Assembly: GCA_944382805.1 (NCBI GenBank)
Contig: CALWNS010000251.1
Coordinates: 1 to 5,758, forward strand
Length of the DNA: 5,758 bases
Direction: 5' to 3'
Source: an uncultured Gemmiger sp.
GTDB lineage: Bacteria > Bacillota > Clostridia > Oscillospirales > Ruminococcaceae
This document shows positions 1 through 5,758 of the stretch, in pieces. Below the pieces are notes generated by a model that saw only the letters and a list, made by a program, of their open reading frames with translations, had not been told where the DNA came from and searched no databases. The stretch's first letter is position 1; the number at the start of each line of letters is the position of its first letter. The translations under genes and the position numbers were made by a program.

Positions 1-9
1 CGGGCGCGC

Positions 10-768
10 TTATACCCGCATTTCCACGCCCTGCGCGCGCAGGTATTGCTTGAGCGTACCGATCTCCAGCTGTTTAGGGTGGAAGAACGAAGCCGCCAGC
101 CCGGCGTCCACGCCGGGGTGGGGCAGGAACAGTTCGGCAAAGTCCGCGGCCTTGCCCGCCCCGCCGGATGCGATGATGGGCACCGGGCAGCGCGCGGCCA
201 CGGCGTCCAGCAGTTCCAGGTCAAAGCCGTTCTTTACGCCGTCGGTATCGATGGAGTTCACGACCAGTTCGCCCGCGCCGCGGCGCACGCCGGCCTCCAG
301 CCAGTCCAGCGCGTCCAGGCCGGTGTTTTCGCGCCCGCCCTTGGCAAACAGGCAGAACCGCCCGTCCACGCGCTTGATATCGGCCGAAAGCACCACGCAC
401 TGGTCGCCGTAGCGCTGGGCCGCCGCGCTGATCAGCCCCGGGTCGCGGATGGCGCCCGAGTTGACGCTGACCTTATCGGCCCCGCATTTGAGCACGCGGT
501 CAAAGTCCTCCAGCGTGTTGATGCCGCCGCCCGCCGTCAGCGGGATAAAGATCTCGCCGGCCACGCGGCGCAGGATATCGGTAAACAGGCCGCGGCCCTC
601 CACGCTGGCGGTGATGTCGTAAAACACCAGCTCGTCCGCGCCGGCGGCGTTGTAGTAGCGGGCCATTTCGACCGGGTCGGCCAGGTCGCGCAGGCCTTCG
701 AAATTGACCCCCTTGACCACGCGGCCGTCCTTGACGTCCAGGCAGGGGATGATGCGTTTGGTGATCAT
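10..768 (-). CDS. hisF: Imidazole glycerol phosphate synthase, cyclase subunit
   Basis: TIM-barrel cyclase that uses ammonia supplied by HisH to turn PRFAR into imidazole glycerol phosphate and AICAR; AICAR returns to purine synthesis. The 252-residue product is complete and of usual length. The catalytic aspartates D11 (IIPCLDVKDGRVVKG) and D130 (VLSADIKR) are in place. The residues that form the ammonia gate at the barrel base in the Thermotoga enzyme, R5, E46, K99 and E167, occur here at the same numbers. Phosphate loops are TAGGGI at 78-83 and ASGGAGK at 200-206, and NSIDTDGVKNGFD at 171-183 is a HisF signature. The C-terminal strand-helix LAASFFHPKQLEIG is slightly divergent in wording but intact. 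It ends in TAA; only nine bases remain to the edge, so a following hisI or hisE cannot be judged. Confidence 0.97.
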   Translation of the reverse strand: MITKRIIPCLDVKDGRVVKGVNFEGLRDLADPVEMARYYNAAGADELVFYDITASVEGRGLFTDILRRVAGEIFIPLTAGGGINTLEDFDRVLKCGADKVSVNSGAIRDPGLISAAAQRYGDQCVVLSADIKRVDGRFCLFAKGGRENTGLDALDWLEAGVRRGAGELVVNSIDTDGVKNGFDLELLDAVAARCPVPIIASGGAGKAADFAELFLPHPGVDAGLAASFFHPKQLEIGTLKQYLRAQGVEMRV

Positions 769-774
769 GGCGGG

Positions 775-782
775 CCTCCCTC
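775..782 (-). promoter_or_regulatory. Ribosome binding site of hisF, overlapping the hisA stop
   Basis: The minus strand reads GAGGGAGG, six bases before the hisF ATG at 766-768. It starts inside the hisA TGA stop, so hisF translation is probably coupled to hisA. Confidence 0.75.
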
Positions 783-1497
783 AGGTTTGGTAGCGGCGCA
801 CGGCCTCGGCCAGGTCGATGGCGCCGGTGTAGATGGACTGCCCCAGAATGGCCGCGTGGCAGCCCATGGCGGAAAGCGCGGCCAGTTCCTCCAGCCGGGC
901 GATGCCGCCGGAGGCCGTTATGCGCACGCCGGGGATGGCCAGCAGCCGGCGGTAAAGTTCCAGGTTCGTGCCCTGCAGCGTGCCGTCGCGCGAGATGTCG
1001 GTGGCAATGACGGCCTGCACGCCGGCCGCGGCGCAGCGGCGGCAGAAATCGATCCCCGGTTCGGGCGTGACTTCGCGCCAGCCGGCCACGGCCACAAAGC
1101 CGTCCTTCATGTCCACGCCCACGGCGACGCGCGGGCCGTATTTTTGCGCCATGCGGGCGGCAAAGCCGAAGTCCCGCACCGCGATGGTGCCCAGGATGCA
1201 GCGGTCCACCCCCAGGTCCAGGTAGGCGCGCAGGCGCGCTTCGTCCCGGATGCCGCCGCCGACTTCGATGTACAGGTCGGTGCCGGCGGCAATGGCGCGG
1301 ATGGTCTCAAAGTTGGCGGCCGTGCCGTCTTTGGCGCCGTCCAGATCGACCACGTGCAGGAACTTGGCCCCGGCGGCGCAAAACGCCTGCGCCTGGGCCG
1401 CCGGGTCCGGGTTATAGACGGTCATACGGTCGTAATCGCCCTGGTACAGCCGCACGGCGCGGCCGCCGCGCAGATCGATGGCAGGAAACAGATCCAT
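781..1497 (-). CDS. hisA: ProFAR isomerase (phosphoribosylformimino-AICAR-phosphate isomerase)
   Basis: TIM-barrel isomerase that performs an Amadori rearrangement of ProFAR to PRFAR, the substrate of HisHF. The 238-residue product has the normal length. The catalytic pair is D8 in PAIDLRGG and D129 in VAVGVDMKDG. Phosphate-binding loops are visible as VGGGIR at 79-84 and ASGGI at 195-199, with TDISRDGT at 166-173 between them. The half-barrel repeat shared with HisF is apparent. The first half has AIDLRGG, HVVDLDGAKDG and EVGGGIR; the second has GVDMKDG, ATDISRDGT and TASGGI. The bifunctional HisA/TrpF variant PriA is mainly actinobacterial; nothing in the surroundings suggests that role, though sequence alone cannot exclude side activity. 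The gene sits between hisH and hisF with gaps of 11 and 12 bases. Confidence 0.97.
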   Translation of the reverse strand: MDLFPAIDLRGGRAVRLYQGDYDRMTVYNPDPAAQAQAFCAAGAKFLHVVDLDGAKDGTAANFETIRAIAAGTDLYIEVGGGIRDEARLRAYLDLGVDRCILGTIAVRDFGFAARMAQKYGPRVAVGVDMKDGFVAVAGWREVTPEPGIDFCRRCAAAGVQAVIATDISRDGTLQGTNLELYRRLLAIPGVRITASGGIARLEELAALSAMGCHAAILGQSIYTGAIDLAEAVRRYQT

Positions 1498-1503
1498 GGT
1501 GCG

Positions 1504-1510
1504 CCCCCTT
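1504..1510 (-). promoter_or_regulatory. Ribosome binding site of hisA, overlapping the hisH stop
   Basis: The minus strand reads AAGGGGG, six bases before the hisA ATG at 1495-1497. Its first two bases belong to the hisH TAA stop, so terminating and initiating ribosomes are close together. Confidence 0.65.
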
Positions 1511-2129
1511 ACAGTTCAATGAACGCCCGCAGCAGCCGCAGGCCGGTATCGCCGGATTTTTCCGGGTGGAACTGCGTGCCGTACACAAGGCCGCGGCGCA
1601 CCGCGCCGGTCACGGGCAGGCCGTATTCGCTGGTGGCCAGCGTGCTTTCGGCACAGTGCTTGGCGTAGTAGCTGTGGACATAGTAGACGTATTCGCCGTC
1701 CCGCACATAGCGCAGCAGCGGGTCCGCCGCGCGGCCGGGGGCAAAGCGCAGCGCGTTCCAGCCGATGTGCGGCACCTTCAGGCCGGCGGCGGGCGGCAGG
1801 TCGTCCGCCAGCGGGCAGACTTCGCCGGGGATCAGGCCCAGGCCGGCGTGCTCGCCGTATTCCCAGCTTTTTTCGAACAAAAGCTGCATCCCCAGGCAGA
1901 TGCCCAGCAGCGGTTTTTGCTGCGCCTGTTCTTTTAGCACCGGCGCCAGGCCGGCGGCGTTCAGTTTGGCCATGGCGTCCCCGAACGCGCCCACGCCGGG
2001 CAGCAGGATGTGGCTGGCGGCGCGCAGGTCCGCAGCCCGGCCGGTGACCTGCACCGCAGCCCCCAGGCTGCGCACGCTGGAGGCCAGGCTGAACAGGTTG
2101 CCCACGCCGTAGTCAACAATGGCGATCAT
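1509..2129 (-). CDS. hisH: Imidazole glycerol phosphate synthase, glutamine amidotransferase subunit
   Basis: Class I glutamine amidotransferase that releases ammonia from glutamine and passes it to HisF, its partner in the heterodimer. The 206-residue product is of normal length. The N-terminus IAIVDYGVGNL at 2-12 is typical of HisH. The oxyanion-loop motif PGVG is at 44-47. The triad is C78 in GICLGMQ, H188 and E190 in GTQFHPEKSG. HIGWN at 121-125 and YYVHSYY at 149-155 are further HisH signatures and separate it from PabA/TrpG-type glutaminases. The gene lies 11 bases before hisA and is in the same transcript as its partner hisF, two genes downstream. It ends in TAA. No defect is visible. 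Confidence 0.97.
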   Translation of the reverse strand: MIAIVDYGVGNLFSLASSVRSLGAAVQVTGRAADLRAASHILLPGVGAFGDAMAKLNAAGLAPVLKEQAQQKPLLGICLGMQLLFEKSWEYGEHAGLGLIPGEVCPLADDLPPAAGLKVPHIGWNALRFAPGRAADPLLRYVRDGEYVYYVHSYYAKHCAESTLATSEYGLPVTGAVRRGLVYGTQFHPEKSGDTGLRLLRAFIEL

Positions 2130-2137
2130 GGGTCATT

Positions 2138-2146
2138 CCCCCCTTT
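2138..2146 (-). promoter_or_regulatory. Ribosome binding site of hisH
   Basis: The minus strand reads AAAGGGGGG, eight bases before the hisH ATG at 2127-2129. It supports independent initiation of hisH after the longest spacer in the window. Confidence 0.65.
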
Positions 2147-2159
2147 GGGTGTTGGCAGA

Positions 2160-2180
2160 AGCGGTCGTCGTTCCACCGCT
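2160..2180. repeat. Inverted repeat / small potential hairpin in the hisC-hisH spacer
   Basis: Six-base perfect arms, AGCGGT at 2160-2165 and ACCGCT at 2175-2180, flank a nine-base loop. In the minus-strand transcript it falls between the hisC stop and the hisH ribosome binding site. No U-run follows, so it does not look like an intrinsic terminator. An arm this short could arise by chance in GC-rich DNA. It might also be a weak mRNA-stability or processing element. Confidence 0.3.
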
Positions 2181-2185
2181 GCGGG

Positions 2186-3262
2186 TCAATTTCCATCTTC
2201 CTCCCCCAGCGCTTCGTCCAGGGCGGCGAAGAAGCGCTGCATTTGGGCCGGGGTGCCGATGGTGATGCGCAGCCAGTTTTGGATGCGCGGGGCGGTAAAG
2301 CGGCGCACCAGCACGCGGCGGCGGCGCAGGCCCTCCAGCAGGGCGGCGGCGGGGCGCCGCGGGTGGGTGGCAAACAGAAAGTTCGTGGCGGAATCCAGCA
2401 CCGTGAACCCGCGGGCGCGCAGGCCGGCGGCGGTATCGGCGCGCGTTTGGCAGACGGCCGCCACCGTTTTTTGGAAGTAGGCTTCGTCCTCCATGGCGGC
2501 GGCGCCGGCGGCCTCGCTCATGGAGTTGACGTTGTAGGGGCTGTAGCTGAACTTGACGCGGTTCATGTCCGCCACAAGCGCCGGCTGCGCCACGCAGTAG
2601 CCCAGCCGCGCGCCGGCCAGGCTGCGGGACTTGGAAAAAGTGCGCACCACCATAAGGTTTTCGTACTTTTGCACCAGCGGCAGGCAGCTGGCCCCCGGCC
2701 CGGCAAAATCCACATACGCTTCGTCCACAATAACGACGCTGCCGGGGTTTTGCTGCGCGATGCGCTCGATGGCCGCCGGCGGCGCCAGCAGGCCGGTCGG
2801 CGCGTTGGGGTTGGCGATGACGATGGTCCCGCCCAGGCCGTAATACGCCGTTTCGTCCAGGGTAAAGTCCCCCCGCAGCGGCACGACGCGCGCGGGCACG
2901 CCCAGCAAATTGCACAAAACGGGGTAGAAGCTGTAGGTGATATCGGCAAAAGCCAGCGGGGTATCGGCGTCGCAGAACGCGCGGATGGCCAGCAGCAGGT
3001 TTTCGTCGCTGCCGTTGCCGCACAGCACCCAGTCCGCCGGCACGCCGCAGCGCCGCGCGATGGCGGCGGTGAGCCGCGCTTCGGTCAGGTCGGAATACAG
3101 GCGCAGGCCGGCGATGGTCCCGGCCACGGCCGCGGCCACGCCGGGGGCCGGCGGGTAGGGGTTTTCGTTGGCGTTGAGCTTGACAAGGTCGGGCACCGCC
3201 GGCTGTTCGCCGGGGGTGTAGGGTTCCAGCGCGGCCAGCGCGGGGGTAAAAAATCGGCTCAT
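2186..3262 (-). CDS. hisC: Histidinol-phosphate aminotransferase
   Basis: PLP-dependent fold-type I aminotransferase that converts imidazole acetol phosphate and glutamate to L-histidinol phosphate and 2-oxoglutarate. The 358-residue product is of normal length. Visible motifs: VKLNANENPYPP at 27-38 near the N-terminus, GNGSDE at 82-87 (cofactor phosphate binding), DITYSFYPV at 107-115, NPNAPTG at 151-157, VDEAYVDF at 179-186 with D180 and Y183 contacting the PLP ring, the Schiff-base lysine K211 in TFSKSRSLAGARLGY, and R332 in WLRITIGT, which binds the substrate carboxylate. Members of this family are hard to separate from aromatic aminotransferases on sequence alone, but the his-operon setting makes HisC the clear choice. 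It begins 18 bases after hisD and ends in TGA. A 56-base spacer separates it from hisH, where hisB would be expected in many relatives. Confidence 0.96.
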   Translation of the reverse strand: MSRFFTPALAALEPYTPGEQPAVPDLVKLNANENPYPPAPGVAAAVAGTIAGLRLYSDLTEARLTAAIARRCGVPADWVLCGNGSDENLLLAIRAFCDADTPLAFADITYSFYPVLCNLLGVPARVVPLRGDFTLDETAYYGLGGTIVIANPNAPTGLLAPPAAIERIAQQNPGSVVIVDEAYVDFAGPGASCLPLVQKYENLMVVRTFSKSRSLAGARLGYCVAQPALVADMNRVKFSYSPYNVNSMSEAAGAAAMEDEAYFQKTVAAVCQTRADTAAGLRARGFTVLDSATNFLFATHPRRPAAALLEGLRRRRVLVRRFTAPRIQNWLRITIGTPAQMQRFFAALDEALGEEDGN

Positions 3263-3269
3263 GGCATGG

Positions 3270-3276
3270 CCCTCCC
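3270..3276 (-). promoter_or_regulatory. Ribosome binding site of hisC (decides between two ATGs)
   Basis: The minus strand reads GGGAGGG, seven bases before the ATG at 3260-3262. A second ATG five bases upstream (3265-3267) is only two bases from this site and meets TGA two codons later, so the downstream ATG is the hisC start. Confidence 0.75.
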
Positions 3277-3280
3277 GCCC

Positions 3281-4567
3281 TTAGTCCTGTTTGTCCTTGC
3301 AGCGGATGGTCACGCTGCGGGCGTGGGCGTGCAGGCCCTCGCGTTCGGCAAAATCGGCAATGCGGTCCGCCACGGCCCCCAGCGCGCCGGGCGTATAGTA
3401 GATAAAGCTCGACTTTTTAACAAAATCGTCCACGCCCAGCGGGCTGGAAAAGCGGGCCGTGCCGCTGGTGGGCAGCGTGTGGTTGGGGCCGGCAAAGTAA
3501 TCGCCCAGGGCTTCGGGCACATGGCGGCCCAAAAAGATGCTGCCGGCGTTTTGGATGCGCCCCAGCAGGGCGAACGGGTCGGCGGTGCAGATCTCCAGGT
3601 GTTCGGGCGCGATGAGGTTGACCGCCTCGATGGCCTTTTCCAGCGTATCGGTCACTACGATCTTGCCGTTGGCGTCCACGCTTTCGCGCGCGATGGCCGC
3701 GCGGGGCAAGGCGGGGATCTGCGCTTCCAGTTCGGCCTGCACGGCCTTGGCCAGGTCCGGGCTGTCGGTGACCAGCACCGGCGTGGCCAGGCGGTCGTGC
3801 TCGGCCTGGCTGAGCAGGTCGGCCGCCACCCAGGCGGGGTCGCAGCCGCCGTCCGCCAGCACCAAAATCTCGGAAGGGCCGGCGATCATATCGATGCCCA
3901 CCTTGCCGAACACCTTGCGCTTGGCGGTGGCCACATAGATGTTGCCGGGGCCGACGATCTTATCGACCGCGGGCACGCTCTGCGTGCCGTAGGCCAGCGC
4001 GGCCACGGCCTGCGCGCCGCCGCTTTTTACGATCTTGTCGATGCCGGCCACGGCCGCCGCGGCCAGGATGTTGGCGTTGACCTTGCCGTCCGGCCCGGCG
4101 GGGGTGGTCATGACGATCTCGCGCACGCCGGCCACCCGGGCGGGGATGACGTCCATCAAGACGGTGGAGGGGTAGGCCGCCGTGCCGCCCGGCACATAGA
4201 CGCCCGCGCGCTCGATGGGGGTATACTTTTGCCCCAGCACCACGCCGGGGGTATCGTTGACCAAAAAGTCCTTATGTACCTGGTGTTCGTGGAAGCGGCG
4301 GATGTTATCGGCCGCCATGCGCAGGGTGGTGACGAACTCTTCGCCCACGGCGGCAAACGCCTCCTCGATCTCCTGCTTGCTGACCAGCAGGCTGCCCAGC
4401 TCGGCGTGGTCGAACTTGCGCGCATAGTCGCGCAGGGCGTCGTCGCCGCGGGCGCGCACATCGGCAATGATGGCGTCCACCGCCGCCTCCACGTCCGCTT
4501 CGGCGCGGATGTCGCGGTTCAGGATGTCCTGCGGGGCCACGCTGTCAAAGGAAAGGATACGGATCAT
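3281..4567 (-). CDS. hisD: Histidinol dehydrogenase
   Basis: Zinc- and NAD-dependent enzyme of the last two steps: L-histidinol to L-histidinal to L-histidine. The 428-residue product has the usual family length and is complete. Positions that match known functional residues by motif: Q254 and H257 in DLLSQAEHD (zinc ligands), E322-H323 in APEHLEI (catalytic acid/base pair), D356 in GDYFAGPNH (zinc ligand), H363 in the same motif, and H415 in GLHAHARS near the C-terminus (zinc ligand). [16 protein letters not shown] at 123-138 and [13 protein letters not shown] at 205-217 are signature stretches of the NAD-binding core. Start: the ATG overlaps the hisZG stop and has a strong ribosome binding site. 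It ends in TAA, 18 bases before hisC. No key residue is missing. Confidence 0.98.
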   Translation of the reverse strand: MIRILSFDSVAPQDILNRDIRAEADVEAAVDAIIADVRARGDDALRDYARKFDHAELGSLLVSKQEIEEAFAAVGEEFVTTLRMAADNIRRFHEHQVHKDFLVNDTPGVVLGQKYTPIERAGVYVPGGTAAYPSTVLMDVIPARVAGVREIVMTTPAGPDGKVNANILAAAAVAGIDKIVKSGGAQAVAALAYGTQSVPAVDKIVGPGNIYVATAKRKVFGKVGIDMIAGPSEILVLADGGCDPAWVAADLLSQAEHDRLATPVLVTDSPDLAKAVQAELEAQIPALPRAAIARESVDANGKIVVTDTLEKAIEAVNLIAPEHLEICTADPFALLGRIQNAGSIFLGRHVPEALGDYFAGPNHTLPTSGTARFSSPLGVDDFVKKSSFIYYTPGALGAVADRIADFAEREGLHAHARSVTIRCKDKQD

Positions 4568-5758
4568 ACTTCCAGCGCCTCCTTCATTTTGGCGACCAGC
4601 TCGCTGAGCTGGGGGTATTTGAACTTATAGCTGGCGCGGTTGGCGATGAGCCGCGCCGAGATGGGCATGAATTCCTCCAGCACCGCAAGGTCGTTTTCCC
4701 GCAAAGTGGCGCCGGTCTCGACAATATCCACGATCACGTCCGAAAGGCCCAGGATCGGCGCCAGTTCGATGGAGCCGTTGAGCTGCACGATGCTGATGTC
4801 GCGGCCGCGCGCCTCGTAGTGTTCGCGCGCGATGTTCACGAACTTGGTTGCCACGCGCAGCGCGCGGCTTTCGTCGTCGGCAAAGTTTTTGGGGCCGGCC
4901 ACGCACATCCGGCAGCGGCCCAGGCCGGTGTCCATCAGCTCGTACACATCGGCCCCCGATTCGGCCAGGATATCCTTGCCCACGATGCCCAGGTCGGCCG
5001 CGCCGTGCTCGACATAGATGGCCACGTCGCTGGGCTTGACCAGGAAGTAGCGCACGCGGGTGGCGGCGTTTTCCACCACCAGTTTGCGGCTGTCGTTGTA
5101 GTTTTCGCCCGCGCCGTAGCCCGCGCGCGCCAGCAGGCCGTAGGCTTTGTCGCCCAAACGGCCCTTGGGCAGCGCGATGTTGAGCCAGCCGGCGCTTTGG
5201 GCGGCGGTCTCGGCGTCCGGCAGGCGTTCCAGCTCGTCCAGGTACAAGGCAAAGCCCAGCGCGCAGGCCCCGCGGGTAAAGCGGCGGGCCAGCAGGTCGT
5301 AGCGCCCGCCCTTGAGCACCGGGCGCGGCGCGCCGGCCAGGTAGCCGCTGAACACCAGGCCGTTAGAGTATTCCATATCGCCGGCCAGGCTCAGGTCCAG
5401 GCGCACTTCGCACACTTCCTCGCCCAGTTCGGCGTACAGGGCTTCCAGCTCGTCCAGCGCCACGGCTTGCGCCGGGGTGGGGCCGCGGCGGCGGGCGGCG
5501 GCCAGCACCTGCTCGGCGGGGCCGTGCAGCGTGAGCAGGGCGCACAGCGCCTCCCCCGCCAGGGGGTCCAGGCCGGCGGCGCGGGCGGCGTCGCGCAGTT
5601 CGTGGGCACTGCGCTCGCGCAGCAGCGCCAGCAGGCGCGGGCGGGCGGCGGCGGGCACCTCCAGCGCGTCCAGCAGGCCGGCCAGGTAGCCCATGTGGCC
5701 CAGTTCCAGCAGCGTGTTTTCGCCGGCGGCGGCCAGGCTGCGCGCGGCCAGGCGCACG
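4564..5758 (-). CDS. hisZG: HisZ-HisG fusion: ATP phosphoribosyltransferase with fused regulatory subunit (5' partial)
   Basis: Catalyses the first, committed step of histidine synthesis: ATP + PRPP to phosphoribosyl-ATP, in the cytoplasm. The frame is open to the right edge, so the N-terminus is missing; the GTG at 5755-5757 is only the edge codon. Numbering from it, residues 1-176 match the C-terminal half of HisZ: an LGHMGYL segment near 19-25, YSNGLVFSGYLAG at 130-142, KGGRYD at 149-154 and the motif-3-like ALGFALYLDEL at 166-176. A linker of about 14 residues follows. Residues 191-397 are a complete short-form HisG: ALPKGRLGDKAYGLL at 195-209, NDSRKLVVEN near 221-230, VEHGAADLGIVGKD at 249-262, and the PRPP-binding loop DIVETGATLREN at 344-355. 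The C-terminal regulatory domain of long-form HisG is absent, and short HisG enzymes depend on HisZ. The N-terminal HisZ motifs 1 and 2 should lie upstream. It ends with TGA, overlapping hisD. The HisG assignment is near certain and the HisZ assignment strong. Confidence 0.95.
   Translation of the reverse strand, partial: VRLAARSLAAAGENTLLELGHMGYLAGLLDALEVPAAARPRLLALLRERSAHELRDAARAAGLDPLAGEALCALLTLHGPAEQVLAAARRRGPTPAQAVALDELEALYAELGEEVCEVRLDLSLAGDMEYSNGLVFSGYLAGAPRPVLKGGRYDLLARRFTRGACALGFALYLDELERLPDAETAAQSAGWLNIALPKGRLGDKAYGLLARAGYGAGENYNDSRKLVVENAATRVRYFLVKPSDVAIYVEHGAADLGIVGKDILAESGADVYELMDTGLGRCRMCVAGPKNFADDESRALRVATKFVNIAREHYEARGRDISIVQLNGSIELAPILGLSDVIVDIVETGATLRENDLAVLEEFMPISARLIANRASYKFKYPQLSELVAKMKEALEV
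4578..4585 (-). promoter_or_regulatory. Ribosome binding site of hisD, inside the hisZG 3' end
   Basis: The minus strand reads GAAGGAGG, ten bases before the hisD ATG. It lies within the last codons of hisZG, and the two genes share ATGA at 4564-4567. This arrangement suggests translational coupling, giving linked output of the first and last enzymes of the pathway. Confidence 0.75.

Noticed and set aside
46..1668. Plus-strand open frame of 540 codons across hisF, hisA and the end of hisH
   Set aside because: It is codon-aligned antisense to hisF and hisA, has low-complexity Gly/Ala/Arg/His/Val composition and no recognisable domain. The opposite strand encodes textbook enzymes with all catalytic residues.
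2138..2180. Intrinsic terminator between hisC and hisH
   Set aside because: The hairpin has only six base pairs with a nine-base loop, and a G-run rather than a U-run follows it in the transcript.
2113..2196. Remnant of hisB in the hisC-hisH spacer
   Set aside because: None of the spacer frames shows the HisB metal-binding HHxxE pattern or its typical N- or C-terminal wording; the stretch is too short to support a pseudogene call.
3265..3267. Alternative ATG for hisC five bases upstream
   Set aside because: It is out of frame, meets TGA after one further codon, and is only two bases from the Shine-Dalgarno sequence.
316..5681. Over-represented 8-mer CAGGCCGG on the plus strand (CCGGCCTG on the coding strand), at least 11 copies, as a possible DNA signal word
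   Set aside because: All 11 copies I located (for example 316, 1539, 1839, 2420, 3104, 4921, 5674) fall in the same codon phase of their gene, mostly reading Ala-Gly-Leu or Thr-Gly-Leu with the preferred codons GGC and CTG. Codon preference explains them without a DNA-level role.
5755..5757. GTG as the true start of the right-hand gene
   Set aside because: It is just the last complete in-frame codon before the window edge. The HisZ domain begins in its middle, without motifs 1 and 2, so the gene continues beyond the edge.

Overview
This window is an almost gap-free block of histidine biosynthesis genes, all on the minus strand, so the genes run from right to left. In transcription order they are: the 3' part of a hisZ-hisG fusion (its 5' end lies beyond the right edge), hisD, hisC, hisH, hisA and hisF. 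hisF ends nine bases before the left edge. No promoter or terminator lies inside the window, which is the interior of a larger operon.

The genes are tightly packed. hisZG and hisD overlap by four bases (ATGA). The hisD-hisC, hisH-hisA and hisA-hisF gaps are 18, 11 and 12 bases, and each holds a purine-rich Shine-Dalgarno sequence. The one longer spacer is the 56 bases between hisC and hisH, where many related operons carry hisB; hisB is absent there. The right-hand gene joins a HisZ regulatory domain (a histidyl-tRNA-synthetase paralogue) to a short-form HisG in one reading frame, and no start codon at the junction would allow HisG to be made separately.

The encoded proteins cover step 1 (HisZG, ATP + PRPP to phosphoribosyl-ATP), the ProFAR isomerase (HisA), imidazole-glycerol-phosphate synthase (HisH glutaminase with HisF cyclase), the aminotransferase (HisC) and the final two oxidations (HisD). 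HisI, HisE, HisB and a histidinol-phosphate phosphatase are needed for a full pathway but are not in the window; they must lie outside it or elsewhere in the genome.

The sequence is strongly GC-rich with strong GC preference at third codon positions. Short-form HisG with HisZ, strong Shine-Dalgarno sequences and the wording of the HisZ, HisC and HisD motifs suggest a high-GC Firmicute, plausibly a clostridial gut lineage of the Oscillospiraceae/Ruminococcaceae type. That placement is inference. Most of the window is ordinary metabolism; I do not see an undescribed system. The points worth a second look are the HisZ-HisG fusion and the missing hisB.
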